Source: Centroberyx gerrardi (Eukaryota; Chordata; Actinopteri; Beryciformes; Berycidae). Taken from it: a stretch of 64,000 nucleotides of DNA. The notes below the pieces were generated by a model that saw only the letters and a list, made by a program, of their open reading frames with translations, was not told where the DNA came from and did no database searches. Of the stretch, positions 23,876-36,644 are shown piece after piece; position 1 is the first letter of the stretch, and every line of letters starts with the position of its first letter. The DNA is taken from assembly GCF_048128805.1 (NCBI RefSeq), contig NC_136010.1, forward strand, positions 13,922,480-13,986,479, written 5' to 3'. Both the position numbers and the translations under genes were made by a program.

Positions 23876-26800
23876 ATGAGCGGAGATCATGGACATAAAG
23901 ACTCACAGGTAGCCTACCTTTGATCAGTTATTCATGGTTTTCTGTCACAGGTCTTTTATTTCCTGACAATTAGTGACATGGCTGGCGACTATTAATAATG
24001 TCATGATATGAAATAACGGACAAGTAAATAAGTTAGTCTGTCTCTTTGTTATTCCAGTGACAACTTTCATATGTGTGCGCTCTTTGTAGTATATTGCAGC
24101 GACATATGCCTGGAATTTATTTGCATGCCAATTGAAACTTGATCAAATAACCAAGCTACCGGCATTTAGGAAATTGAAATATTAAATGCCTTTGTTTTCA
24201 CAATTTTCAGGTCAATTCTGGATCTAAAGCAAGCGGTAGGTGCTCCGATGAGGAATTTTATTCATATTATATTCGCTTTCCACTCGGAATCGTGACCTGT
24301 CTACTGTTAGTTTTTAAAGGACAGAAATGGCGTCCCAGAGACTAAGTCCCTTCTCCTCCACTCTCTTGCGGCTATTGTTCAAAAAGAGGGTCTCAAATTT
24401 ACACTTGCGCCCCTCGGTATTTTAATCTGAAGGGAAATTCCGAAAGCGCCCGGCATCGTGTTTATTATGCATGCTTTAGGTTTGTGATATGCCTGTGCAA
24501 TTACACCAAATTTTGGAGCCGAAAGTGGCAGAATTGGGGTTGAGGACTTAGTCTCTGCGCCATTTTCTTTTTCTCTATCTAACAGCCAGTGCGCCGATCA
24601 GTGAGGGAACTGTCTGCCGTGATATGGAGGCGAAAGCTGGGAGCTTATCGCCTCTCCCAGCCCATATCTCTGCCCCTCCAGCAACTGTAAACTGGTTACA
24701 TCTTATTCCTGGAGACATTTTTCTGCGTTGCCTGTTGGAAATCTTGAAATTTTAGTTTTAAACTTAAAGTGATGGAGAAGAAAGTTGCACTACATTATTA
24801 AAACCATATGCCTGGAGCTGTCATTTTTGCACAAATCATAGACCCACATAGGATTGTCCATGACTCTTGCAAAGTTGAGAGCACTTTTTCTTGGAAAATT
24901 AATTTCCTGCCTAGTCTGATGGAGAGAAAAGCAAGCCATGGGGATTGTTTTGATTGATAACTGGATGTGTGTTATTGTTTCCTATGACAATAGCAGATCC
25001 TACCCGTTATTAAACTGCCATGACAACGGGGCGCCACGAGGTGATGATCAAGCCTAGTCAGGTCTTCCCCAGACAGGATTTCTATAGGCAGGAAACACAA
25101 TAGTAGGATGACACTGAAAAATCAAAGTTAACTTTTGATCAGTATTGGATTAGGCTGGACTGATTACTACTGCTTATACTACTGATACTACTTATTTTCC
25201 TATATATTTCCCTCTTTTTTCATTTAAAGAAGTCAGGTCACTAAATCAAAAGTTGAACACTAATAACATATAGTAATCCTATCATAAATGTTAGAGGAAT
25301 ACTACCTATACAAATACATTGCATGTATTCAAATAGGCTACTATACAGCAAAACTGCAAGTCTCTATAGGAATAATGGGAATATTATAGGAATATTACAG
25401 TGATACGACCATAGGCTACCATAAAGTCACTATTGAGAACAGCAGACACACTGTAAGCTCCTATAGGAATATTACAGGGATTTTTTTGTCGTCAGGGAAA
25501 TGGCACCTGCATTACCCCTCGATCATGCAGTTCTTGTGGAGGTTCAGCCCCAAGGGATTGTGGGTCAGCAGTAGCAAATATGTGTGTTGGGCGTGATGGG
25601 CATCTGCTGTGTTTGGTTGTGATAATATAGAATATAGATAAGCCACGTTCGTTTCTTCAGAGCAAGCTTACATCTCTGCCCTCCCCCACTGCCTCCCCTG
25701 CTCTGGCCTCACTATCTTCCCAACCCTCCCCTCCCCTGCTGTCGGCTTACCATTCAGTACAGGGAAGTTCATTTTATTTTATTTTAATTTGAAGAGTAGC
25801 TTATTGTGTATATCGTGGTGCGTCAGAAGAATCAATAGTAGAGTCAAGTGTGTGTCTGCGATATTATTGGACATCCAAATAGTATAGGATGCTTTTTCTT
25901 CTCTTTCAGCTCATGTTTGTACACAACATCCTACCTCAGATACACTCAAGGGACACCCAAATTTAGCTGTATTTATTTAAGTTCCATACGTAGGTCTTTT
26001 TCTGCTTTTCGAGTGCTAGTAAACGAGTCGATCTCTCCTTTTTATCACAGACACTCACAAGCATAAAGACAAGCACAAAGACAAGGAACACAGACACAAA
26101 GACCACAAGAAAGATAAGGAGCGAGAGAAATCCAAGCACAGCAACAGGTATGATGCCATTCCCCTCTTTCTTTGTCTTCCCTTGCTCTGTTTTGGTTCAC
26201 TACCAGACATTATGCTGCTCTTTTCTGTATAGTAGTTTAAGGGTGAATTAGGGTGGATTTTATGCCCCATAAAATGACAATTGTTCAGTGTGTCCTCCCA
26301 GAATTATATTCTTGGCAGCAGGGTCGAAAAAGCCTCTGAATTAGCGTTTAGACCATAGGACCCTAAACGTCTCCATTGAAACCGATACTTTTGAAATTCT
26401 TTTAGGACTAGTAGAAACAGCAGGTTGACCCACCCCACCAGTTAAATGGTAGGGGGAACTCTGGGATGCATTGCTGCCTTTAAAAGAAGAATTTACTTGC
26501 ACAAGACATTGAACAATTAGATGAACACAAAAAAAAAACAAAGCAAAGAAAACAGAATTTCCCTGCAGGTATTTAATAAAAGCCCAATATATCAATATAT
26601 CATGTAATGCTAGCGTGGGTGTCTATTGCAAAAATAATTACAAGTAGAGCTACAACTTAATCAGTGTAGTTGGGGAAATAGTTATGGCAAGTGGAAATTG
26701 GAGCTGCCTGTTTAATCTGAGTCCTAAATTGTACGGCTGTTCAAATGCGTCATTGCTGTGTAGCACCGCAACTATGCACTAAAAGAGCTGAATTGGATGA

Positions 26801-29800
26801 CCATTTCTTGACATATTCAGTCATTAATGTTTATGTGTGTCTTGATTGAGAACAATGACTTGGCATTTTGAGGTAGTTTACTGGTTTATGGCTTATTAAT
26901 CAGCCTGTACTAATCCTGACGATGCTCCACAGTGTCTTTACCGGTGTGTATATGTTGTTTGGTAAAAAAATGTAATGTACTTTTGATTCTCGCTGTCCTA
27001 ACTGACTCTTTGTTGAGGAAGATGATGACAAAGTTGATGCATTTGGATAAAACTCCCTAGCTTATACTTCCTGCCAGTGTGAAAAATGCAAGCTTTTCAG
27101 CAAACATGAGAGAATCACAGAGGAAAATGTTAATCTAATTGACAGTAATAGAACCCTGCCATCTTAAATCAGCAAACATAACTCACAAGGATTCTCTGAA
27201 GTCCTGTTTTATGAATGGCATCTGTGAAGCATTTGTAATTTGAGCCATTGTGGTTTTTATGGTTTTTTTGTCTTGGATCTGGTAGTGATGCTTATGAGCT
27301 GCAGTATGTTAGTAGAGTCATGACTTTGGTAGTTGTTATATGGCATTTGTCCATCTCACTGTCAGTGTTCAATCCAGATTACTTTGTTTATATTGTTGGC
27401 CGTTCATGCTTTGTGGCTGGTATCCTTTGTGTCCTGTGTCTGGACCGAGTCTGACCTCTAGGTACTTGACCTCTGACCCCTCCGCTGTGGTTTCTGTGTT
27501 CCAGCGAACATAAGGAACACTCTGAGAAGAAACACAGAGACAAAGAGAAAGAGAGGCTGAAGCACAGCGACGGCGGCTCAGACAAGCACAGGGAAAAACA
27601 CAAGGACAAAGACAAGGACAGAGAGAAGAGGAGAGAGGAGAAGGTTCGTCAGTCTGAATCTGTGCTCAAAGATTCGAACCACATTGGCATTTTCCAACTT
27701 TTTGTAAATGTCTAGACTGTGTGGGAGGATAGCCTGCCTTCGGCCATCCGATTGAACATTCTTCAAAGGTGTGGTAGGACGTGGAGTATATTTTAATCAT
27801 CAAAAGCCATAGAGAGCTCTGTTAATATATTCTCTGTTTCTTTCAGATCAAATCGTCCCATGTAGAGAAGCCTAAAAAGGAGAAAGAAAATGGATATGTA
27901 AGGTAAACAGTGACCGCGAATGAATTCAGGATAAAGAACATGACTGAATGGTCTATTGAGCGACTGTCATGAAATATAAGTAACTGTTAATGTCTTCAAT
28001 GTCTGACGCAGAGAGACAAGCCCTCCTGCCATTAAAAGCGAGCCTGAAGAAGACAACGGCTTCTACCCCTCTCCCAAACACAACAAGACCTCCAAGAGAG
28101 AATGGGATGACGAGGAGTGCGTATCATTCAAATCAGTCCAAATCCTTATCTTTTGGTTCCATTTCTGTCACTTTTGAGGGTTTTTTTTGGGGTGTCGTCA
28201 AAGCCATGTTCTCAGATTCAAGCGGATTATTGATGCATTTCTTTCCAGATTTGAATACAAGCCCAAAAAAGTCAAGACGGAAAATGACAAAAAGGCCAAG
28301 AAGAGAAAACAGGAGTATGAAGAAGATGATGAGGATGAGGTTCATTATGTTTTCTGCATTCATTTTATGCATACATCCTCAAATTCTCTTGTCTGGCATT
28401 TCTAGTCTGTTCTCCAGATTTATCTTTTTTCCTCTCCACATGTTGTTTTAGGACATAAAGCCCAAAAAGAAAACAAAAGACAAAAAGGGAACAGAGGGGA
28501 AAAAAGGCAAAAAGGAAGAAGAGGAGAAGTGGAAATGGTGAGATAATTGCGGGGACACATAGTTCTTTTCCTGGGGGAGTTATGCACCGAGGGTTGTTAG
28601 CTGATATACGCTATTGAGAAACTGATACCAGGATTTTTTTTTTCTTTCCTCTCATGGGTTATTCTCTTTGTGTGGTTTGGGTGATTAGGTGGGAGGAGGA
28701 AAGATACACTGATGGCTCCAAGTGGCGCTTCCTGGAACATAAGGGTCCTGTGTTCGCCCCTCCATATGAACCCCTGCCTGACAATGTCAAATTTTACTAC
28801 GACGGTGAGTCTGCCTGTGTAAAAGATTATTCAGAAGGTTATTGTGCTATTTTTGGGGGTAATAAATAACTGATTTGTGTCTCTTTCTTTTATTTTGTTA
28901 GGTAAGGCTATGAAACTGAGCGCTCCTGCTGAGGAGGTAGCCACATTTTTTGCCAAGATGCTGGATCATGAGTACACCACTAAGGACATCTTCAGGAAGA
29001 ACTTCTTCAAGGACTGGAGGAAGGTGAGGAGGACAGGACACTGCACTATGTGACATGTGTGTCAGGTGCGAAGTCACAGGTATTTAAGATGGACATACTT
29101 CACATTTCTGCTCTCTGATCCCAGGAAATGACATCAGAGGAGAAGTCAAAGCTCACTGACCTGAACAAGTGCAACTTCAGTGATATGAATGAGTACTTTA
29201 AGGCCCAATCAGAAGCTAAGAAACAGATGTCAAAAGAGGAGAAACAGGTAAGCCTTTAAGTACATATTATTCCCACTGTTATATAACCTAATGGAGTCTG
29301 TCTTCATGTTGTATTTTGAGCGTGAATCTTTTCAAACGTTTTCCAGCGAATCAAAGAGGAGAACGAGCGGACCCTGCAGGAGTACGGCTTCTGCATCATG
29401 GACAACCACAAGGAGAGGATCGGCAACTTCCGCATCGAGCCGCCGGGCCTCTTCAGGGGGCGAGGGGACCACCCGAAGATGGGCATGCTGAAACGCCGCA
29501 TCAGACCGGAGGACATCATCATCAACTGTAGCAAGTGGGTCGTCATCATCATCACCCTCACTGCAACGAATTCTCCCCATGCCTTTTTTTTAGCATTTAC
29601 AGGCACAGCACAAAACATGTCAAAAATCAGATATCAATGTTATGTGTAGTTCTGTGTCCTCACCACAAGGAGGCCCTGTCTAACCATTGCACAGACATGT
29701 AGGTCAGATCATGTGAGAGTGCACAGTGAGTGGATGAAACTGTCTGTGTTGAAGGATAGGATGTGAACTGGTGCGCCCGTGAAAACAGAATTACATGGAT

Positions 29801-30495
29801 GTTGATGGGAGCTACGCAACCAGTCAAAAGTTTGGACACGCATTTTTCTTTATTTTTACTATTTTTCACATTTTAGGATAATAGTAAAGACATCAAAACT
29901 ATGAAATAACACAAATGGAATTATGCAGTGACTAAAAAAGTGTTAAACAAATCAAAACTATCTTATATTTTAGATACTTTAAAGTAGCCGCCCTTTGCCT
30001 TGATGGAAAGGCAAAGGCTTTGGAAAGAAATTCATACATAGGATCAACTTCACTATTTATATTTGTCTAAGAAACAAATTTCAAGCATTTAAGCATAAGC
30101 CTTTAGATCAAAATGGCTTGAAGATAATGAAAAACATAGCACATTAAATCAGGTGTGTCCAAAACTTTTGACTGGTAGTGTATATGTTCCTGTGGTCATT
30201 TGTTTACTTTAAGGTGCCTGGACCTGTTGCAATCCGGTGTGTTTGTGTGTGTGTGTGTGTGTTCCACCCCATTCTTGCCCCCCTACCCCTTTTCCACACA
30301 CACCCCACCTCGCTGTTCTGTTTCTCAGTCCCTCTCTCCCTCCCTCCCCTTGCTGTGTTTCTGTCCCACCCCTGGTCTCCCTGGTCTCCCCCCTTATCTC
30401 CCCCCTCCATCTCCTGGCTGCCATGTTGTGATTGCTGCATTTATTTATAGTAGCCTGGAATAATTTTCTTTTTATCGCTGTCCTTCCTTGCCTTA

Positions 30496-30536
<41 letters not shown>

Positions 30537-32210
30537 TTTTTTGGAAGGCTAATCTGTAGCATTCACTTGCCATTACATGGACCCTAGTAGAAGAATGTAT
30601 GTGCTGCATGTGGCATGTACGGTATGGCGGGCTTATCCTTTACACACACACACACACACACATGCACTTACACACATGCCGGCACTGTGTCAAAGGTAGT
30701 CTTCCTGTCAGAGTACACTGTGTGTGTGGAAACAATAACACAACCCCGAGAGGACAAGCTGGCCTCCACATACTAGTTATCAATGGGTTTTGTTTTACTG
30801 GGGCAGTTCTCTGTCCTCTATTGTGTAATAGCTGCTGTGTTTCCCGTATAATGTTAATATTTGGGCGGCCCACCAAGTAACAGCTGCCCAAGAAATTTTT
30901 GTTTTAGTTTCATTTCAGGTGCTGCAATGAGGCATTTCTCAACAATGTAGTTATAAAAAAAAGATTTAATTCTGTCAAGCACTGAAAGCATGTTAGTGAA
31001 CTTCATCTTCAACTGCATCTGCACTCATCTGAACAGAGAGACAAAGTTAGAAACGTAGTCTAAACATAGTTAGACCCCCTCCCTCCCAAAGAAGACTGCC
31101 AACCTGTGGGAAGTACTGACTAGAGTCTCACTAAGTCCACCTCCTTTTCTCTAGGGACTCCAAGCACCCCAAACCTCCCCCAGGCACGCGATGGAAGGAG
31201 GTTCGCCATGACAACAAGGTGACCTGGCTGGTGTCCTGGACAGAGAACATCCAGGGGTCCATCAAGTACATCATGTTGAACCCTAGCTCCAGGATCAAGG
31301 TGCCTGTGACCTCTCACCTTTAGCCTCTAGCCTCACTTCCAGTCCTGTCTTGATCCTAATCTTAATCCTAACCCTTGTCTCAGTTAAAAAATTTGAGCAT
31401 TTACCCCTTGAACACATTATAATTTGTCTCTCTCCCTCTCGACCAAACGATAATACTCTACCAAATCAACACAGACTAACAACTGAACATTTCTGTGTGT
31501 GTGTGTAGGGGGAGAAGGACTGGCAGAAGTATGAGACTGCCCGGCGGTTGAAGAAGTGTGTGGACCGCCTCCGCGCCCAGTACCGAGATGACTGGAAGTC
31601 GAAAGAGATGAGGATCAGACAGAGAGCTGTGGCGCTCTACTTCATAGACAAGGTGAGGAGAAATACAGTAATATTAGTATCATTGCATAGTCATTACATA
31701 TTAAAGAATAAGATTAAAGAATATTCTGACGGTGTTAAGATTGTAGATAAGGAGTGATTTTACTGGTATTATAGAGAGTGAAATGTATCATCAAAATATG
31801 GTTTCCCTCAATGCATTCTGTCATTTTGTTCTCCAGTTAATGAAACGCTGAAATTAAACGATTTTTATCTTACTGTGGACCCCCTAGGATCATTTCAAGG
31901 ACCCCTAAGGGTTCCCACACCCCACTTTGAGAACTACTGGTATAGATAGAACAAAGTTTAAGAAATAAACGGCTGTAGCTGCTTTATTCTCGATGATGAT
32001 CAAGATGTGTGGTGCGCCCCCTGCAGCTGGCGCTGAGGGCGGGTAACGAGAAGGAGGAGGGCGAGACGGCGGACACAGTCGGCTGCTGCTCGCTGAGGGT
32101 GGAGCACATCAAACTGTACCCCAAGATGGATGACCAGGAGTACGTGGTGGAGTTTGACTTCCTGGGAAAGGACTCCATCCGCTACTACAACAAGATCCCC
32201 GTGGAGAAGA

Positions 32211-32264
<54 letters not shown>

Positions 32265-32412
32265 AAGAAGACAAGGGGAGGGAGGGAGAGAAAGACTTAG
32301 GGTTAGATTGATTATGATGTCTGGATTCCCGTTTTATGAGGGTGGCGTTAGGTGAGAATTTGACAGATGTGTGGGTTTAGTGTTAATGAGGTTATAAGAC
32401 GTTGCTATGCAG

Positions 32413-32447
<35 letters not shown>

Positions 32448-34752
32448 AGGGAGGATGTTTGCACAGACAGGTGATCCAGGCCCTAAAGGCTTTCCGTCAG
32501 CTCTGCCTCAGGGGGTGGTCTGTTTCCTGCTATTACTGGCTCACACACTCACACACACACACACGCACACACACACATATACAAACACACACAGGACATC
32601 TTCCATTTTCCCTCACACACTCTTCAACACATAACTAGGCATTGTGTATTTTGCCACACTTGCTCTCTCTCTGCATCCCCACATACACATATACACAAAA
32701 AACACACACTAGCCTGTAACAAAACCACCTGTGCTTGTCATCCTGCACAGGAACAAGATAGCACCCCCATCTGGCAGAAATCTGATGGTGCTTCTATGAG
32801 CACCATCAGACCACCAAGTGCATTCAAGTGTTAAATGTAGATGCTGAATGAATCTTTGCTGTCTTCGTATCAGGTTTTCAAGAACCTTCAGTTGTTCCTG
32901 GAGAACAAGCAGCCTGAAGACGACCTCTTCGACAGACTCAACGTAAGAAACACACACATGAATATCTGCCTCCAGGGCTTCGCTCCAAGTAACTTGATTA
33001 AATCTTTCAAAAAAACTGGATAATGTTAATCTAATCGCTGTCTTTCGTATCACTCTTCCTCCTCTGCCATGCCCGCCTGTCCCCTCTTTCCCTCCTGCTC
33101 TCTCCTGCAGACTTCTATTCTGAATAAGCATTTACAGGAGCTGATGGACGGCCTGACAGCCAAGGTCTTCCGTACCTACAATGCCTCCATCACCCTGCAG
33201 CAGCAGCTCAAGGAACTTACCTGCCGTAAGTGACAGCAGCCGCAGTCAGGCGTACGCGCAGCTCTCCAGGATGACAGCCTTCACATCACGTAGTTTCTAA
33301 GCACAGCCAAACACCATGATGTAGCGATGTAGTGTCGAAGCACAGGGTTCCTACGCAGGTCTTGAGTGTCTGGGAAAGTCTGGAAAATGAATTTGCTAAT
33401 TTCCAGGTCTTCAAAGTTTGGGAATTGCACAAAAAATGTCTCAAAAGGTCTGGAAAAATCTTGTTTTTTGGTCCTGATACACAATTTAACAACAGGTTAT
33501 ATAATTGTAAACCCACTGTCATTTCACATAATGTTACACATCACATTTTACGTACATGTGATGTTGTTGTGAGGAATAATCTTCAGCAATGAGTGATAGG
33601 CCTTGTTAACAGTCATATTGCACAACCACTATCAGCATTCATCATATTCAACACAAAACAAAATCATCAAATCCAGTCAAGAAATTAATGTCTGGAAAAA
33701 TTAAGGAATTTTGAAGTGGAAAATGTAGTGTAGCATGTTCAAAGGTATCAGCCGGAAGGGAGCGAAATGTTTATTGCCATGCATCATTAGATGCTGCAAG
33801 ATTTGGGTCGATACTTTTTCAAACTTAGCTTCTTCTTCTTCTTCTTCCTCTTCTCCTAAATGGTTCTTGTCCTCGCTGGGTTTCTCTGTGGGTCTCCAGC
33901 GGAGGACGGCGTCCCGGCTAAGATCCTGTCATACAACCGAGCCAACCGGGCGGTGGCCATCCTCTGTAACCACCAGAGAGCTCCGCCCAAAACCTTTGAG
34001 AAGTCCATGCAAAACCTTCAGACCAAGGTAAACTCTCTCTCCGCTTTTCTTCACCTTCCTCTTTTTATTGACTGTACTGTAGTACCTCCACAAACTGATG
34101 TCATTGTGACCCCAGCTGCAACCCTAACTGTGTTTCCAGTCAGGAAATGAATTGTCTTGGGGTACTTTTGGATTTTTTTTCATCATGCAAAATGCAATTA
34201 TTCCCCCTCTACACGATCACAGATAGAGGTTCATTCAGTGTGTCACTGTGGTGATTGCAGATTGACGAGAAACAGAAGCAACTGTCTGCAGCCAGGAAGC
34301 AGCTGAAGACTGCCAAGGCTGATCACAAGGCTTCTCACGATGACAAGAGCAAAAAGTAAGAACGGCAGAGCGCTGCTAACCACCACTAGAGACCGTCTAT
34401 CACAGTTAACCCATACCTAAAATTCTCCCCTCGTCTGTGTCTGTCTCTCTCTCTGCATCTCTCTCTCTCTCTCTCTCTGTCTGTGTCAGGGCTGTGGAGG
34501 TGAAGCGTAAGGCCGTCCAGAGGATAGAGGAGCAGCTGATGAAGCTCCAGATGCAGGCCACAGACAGAGAGGAGAACAAGCAGATTGCTCTGGGCACCTC
34601 CAAGCTCAACTACCTGGACCCACGCATCTCTGTCGCATGGTATTTGTGTATTTATTTTCCTTTATTCGTTGTCATGTTGCCACACAGGTGTCGCTAAAGT
34701 GAAAAAAGACAGTGACTTTAAATGAGTAAACCACCTACTGTTTAATAGGCTG

Positions 34753-34803
<51 letters not shown>

Positions 34804-35239
34804 GGTGGGTGAGGGGGGGGGGAGTACAGATCTACCTTGGTGACAGAAAGGCAGGAAATGCTCTTGCATTGTGGGAAAAGGAGCAGCACAAGCGAAAAAG
34901 CTAACGGCTGCAGAAGGAAAATAAGAGGAAGAAAAGTGTGTGAGCGTGAGGAACAATAGGGTTTGTTTCTGCAAGCCAGGGAGCGTCCCCACACAGCACT
35001 CCTTCCTCCATGTGGGAAGGCAATGAGGAGATGTCTGCAGCTGAATGGAGGGCCAGGCCGCAGAAAAGGGGAACAGCGGTCCGCCCTCCCTAACCCATGC
35101 CCCACAGCTATTTATGGAGAGCCTCCTCCTCAAGCACAATGGATACAGGAATGCTCTGTGTTTTGCCTGGTTGCAAGGCGTCAGGGATGGGGTCCCCCCT
35201 TTGTAGGGTGGTGCATGGGAACCTGGTGCACACTGTAGT

Positions 35240-35270
<31 letters not shown>

Positions 35271-36644
35271 AACAGAGTTGAAGAAGTTGAATTGGGTTGA
35301 CTGGTAGCAGAGCTGTCTGTCATTCTGTTGTGCACAGCATGTAGTAGATTTGATTTGTAGTAGTTTATAGTCTTTGCTAGCATAAATGACACCTGCAACA
35401 TGGCGGCTAATGTGAACATTTGGGGTGGGAAGCTCTATATTATTGCATATATATATAATACTAGCATTATTTCAACACATAAGGAAGGACTTCAGATAGA
35501 TCTAACAGTTCAAATTCGCTGGCATCCCAGGAACAACACCTACGATTGCTTTAACTTAAAGGGAAGCTAGTTAGCTACCAGCTAGCTACCTAGGCTAGAT
35601 TCAAATATGTTAAATATGTCACCTTAAAACCTTTATCCCTCTGGATTTTTGAGATGCTTTAGTTTCTAATGTGTTTTTCAGTGTGGAATCTGTGAAATAA
35701 AAACGTTTGTCTGCTTCCAGACGTTTGTATGATGTGCGTCTTGGTACACATCAGTAACTGTGCTGTACTTGCTCTTCTGGGTAGAAGATTCCCAATCAAA
35801 GTGTGGAATAAGATCAAAGGGCCGCTGTGGGAATAAAGTCCATGTTTGAGCCAAGCGCTCCAGCTGTGGTCAGTGTTGTGATATTTGGAGTAAAGTTAGG
35901 GCAGAGGAGTGTTTGAAGATGTTGATTAATTATATTCCTTTTATAAAAAATACTAGCTATACTATAATATACTATAGCTATACTATAATTCAGGCAGATG
36001 AAGGAAACCACACTCTTAAAACCATTTTGATCTAAAGGCTTATGTTTAAATGCTTGAAATGTGTTTCTTAGACAAATATAAATAGTGAAGTTGATGCCTA
36101 TGTGTGAATTTCTTTCCAAAGCCTTTTGCCTTTCCATCAAGGCAAAGGGCGGCTACTTTAAAGAATCTAAAATATAAGATAGTTCTGATTTGTTTAACAC
36201 TTTTTTTGGTCACTGCATAGTTCCATTTGTGTTATTTCACAGTTTTGATGTCTTTACTATTATTCTAAAATGTGGAAAATAGTAAAAAATAAAGAGAAAT
36301 GTGGTGTGTCCAAACTTTTGACTGGCAGTGTAGGTTTGAGAGTGGAAAGAGACTCACTTTGAGAGGAAGTGCTTGGCGTGCAAGTGACACCCGTAACATG
36401 ACTTTAAACATTAGTATAAGTTCAGTGTATATGAGATGTCTCTGAAGATAATGGATTGTGAGAGGAAGAGAGAGAGAGGTTTTTTTTTTGTAGAGAGACT
36501 GAAAGTCCCCCCCCCACTGACGCATCTTCTCTCCTCTCCAGGTGCAAGAAGTGGGGCATTCCCATCGAGAAGATCTACAACAAAACCCAGCGGGAGAAGT
36601 TCGCCTGGGCGATCGACATGGCCGACGACGACTACGAGTTTTAA
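23876..36644 (+). CDS. top1: DNA topoisomerase I, nuclear (21 coding exons, 771 aa)
   Basis: Coding exons: 23876-23908, 24211-24235, 26051-26147, 27505-27643, 27847-27902, 28012-28116, 28249-28339, 28452-28537, 28689-28804, 28902-29023, 29125-29247, 29347-29534, 31155-31299, 31509-31652, 32027-32212, 32874-32942, 33111-33225, 33900-34027, 34261-34355, 34490-34639, 36542-36644. The enzyme relaxes supercoils by making a transient 3'-phosphotyrosyl nick. The parts are a Lys/Asp/Glu/His-rich N-terminus (about 1-220), the core with Arg494, Lys538, Arg596 and His638, a basic coiled linker, and a C-terminal domain with nucleophile Tyr729 (SKLNYLDPR). All correspond to human residues shifted by six. 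The C-terminus ADDDYEF matches the family. Exon 2 (VNSGSKAS) differs from the mammalian exon 2. The donor at 28117 rather than 28122 is required to avoid a stop. Confidence 0.98.
24236..26050 (+). other. TOP1 intron 2, with structured GC-richer first half
   Basis: No coding exon. 24325-24570 carries an inverted repeat with ATGGCG cores, and 24621-24668 a perfect two-part hairpin. 25340-25490 holds two copies of the CCTATAGGAATATTACAG dispersed repeat word. The remainder is ordinary A/T-rich intron. Confidence 0.6.
24325..24571. repeat. Inverted repeat with ATGGCG cores in TOP1 intron 2
   Basis: The left arm (24325-24349) and the reverse complement of the right arm (24543-24567) share AAATGGCG and CAGAGACTAAGTCC, separated by a 3-nt insertion in the left arm. 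The AAATGGCG word resembles the YY1 binding core. The pair could be the ends of a ~250-bp MITE or a regulatory palindrome. Confidence 0.55.
29818..30182 (+). mobile_element. Tc1-derived MITE, copy 1 (TOP1 intron 12)
   Basis: The ends are inverted copies of CAGTCAAAAGTTTGGACAC, the terminal repeat of salmonid/esocid Tc1-like elements. Inside are subterminal parts of the same family (for example agtaaagacatcaaaactatg and gccctttgccttgatgg), but no transposase. About 365 bp, non-autonomous. Copy 2 lies inverted at 35985-36332. Confidence 0.8.
30239..30661. repeat. (GT)n / (CA)n microsatellites, TOP1 intron 12
   Basis: Three dinucleotide tracts: about 30239-30262 (GT), 30503-30534 (GT) and 30642-30661 (CA). 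The Cys/Val-rich ORFs here are microsatellite artefacts. Confidence 0.9.
32213..32260 (+). repeat. top1: (GA)23 microsatellite starting in a TOP1 splice donor
   Basis: Exon 15 ends at 32212 (EKR codons). The donor gtgaga runs straight into a GA tract up to 32260, so donor positions +3 onward belong to the repeat. Confidence 0.9.
32415..32600. repeat. (GT)n and (CA)n microsatellites, TOP1 intron 15
   Basis: A GT tract at about 32415-32444 and a CA-rich tract at about 32540-32595 in the same intron. No coding content is seen. Confidence 0.85.
33345..33725. repeat. Dispersed 'gtctggaaaa' repeat, TOP1 intron 17
   Basis: Repeated words such as gtctgggaaagtctggaaaa and ggtctggaaaaat match a widespread vertebrate repeat containing tandem (catgg)aaa(gt)ctggaaa text. 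A second block lies near 33690-33720. It has no coding content. Confidence 0.45.
34490..34639 (+). other. top1: TOP1 exon 20: linker end and active-site tyrosine
   Basis: Encodes the last part of the basic linker ([20 protein letters not shown]) and the conserved [21 protein letters not shown] block. Tyr729 is the residue that forms the covalent 3'-phosphotyrosyl bond and aligns with human Tyr723. Confidence 0.95.
34759..34823 (+). repeat. (GT)n followed by (GGGT)n and a G run, TOP1 intron 20
   Basis: A GT tract from 34759 runs into GGGT repeats and then ten Gs (to about 34822). The composite tract is capable of non-B DNA. Another GT tract lies at 35243-35270. Confidence 0.85.
35985..36332 (-). 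mobile_element. Tc1-derived MITE, copy 2 (TOP1 intron 20, inverted)
   Basis: Ends at 36332 with GTGTCCAAACTTTTGACTGG then CAGTGTA. Read on the minus strand, it follows copy 1 (29818-30182) through most of its length, including the shared internal tttgtctaagaaaca and gcctttagatcaaaatgg words. Its other end is truncated or decayed. No transposase. Confidence 0.75.

Noticed and set aside
28117..28121. Alternative TOP1 donor at 28122 (gtatca)
   Set aside because: Its use would give an in-frame TGA at the start of the next exon; the donor at 28117 keeps the frame and the conserved YKPKK block.
30178..30562. Several overlapping ORFs rich in Cys/Val or His/Thr
   Set aside because: They are translations of (GT)n/(CA)n microsatellites.
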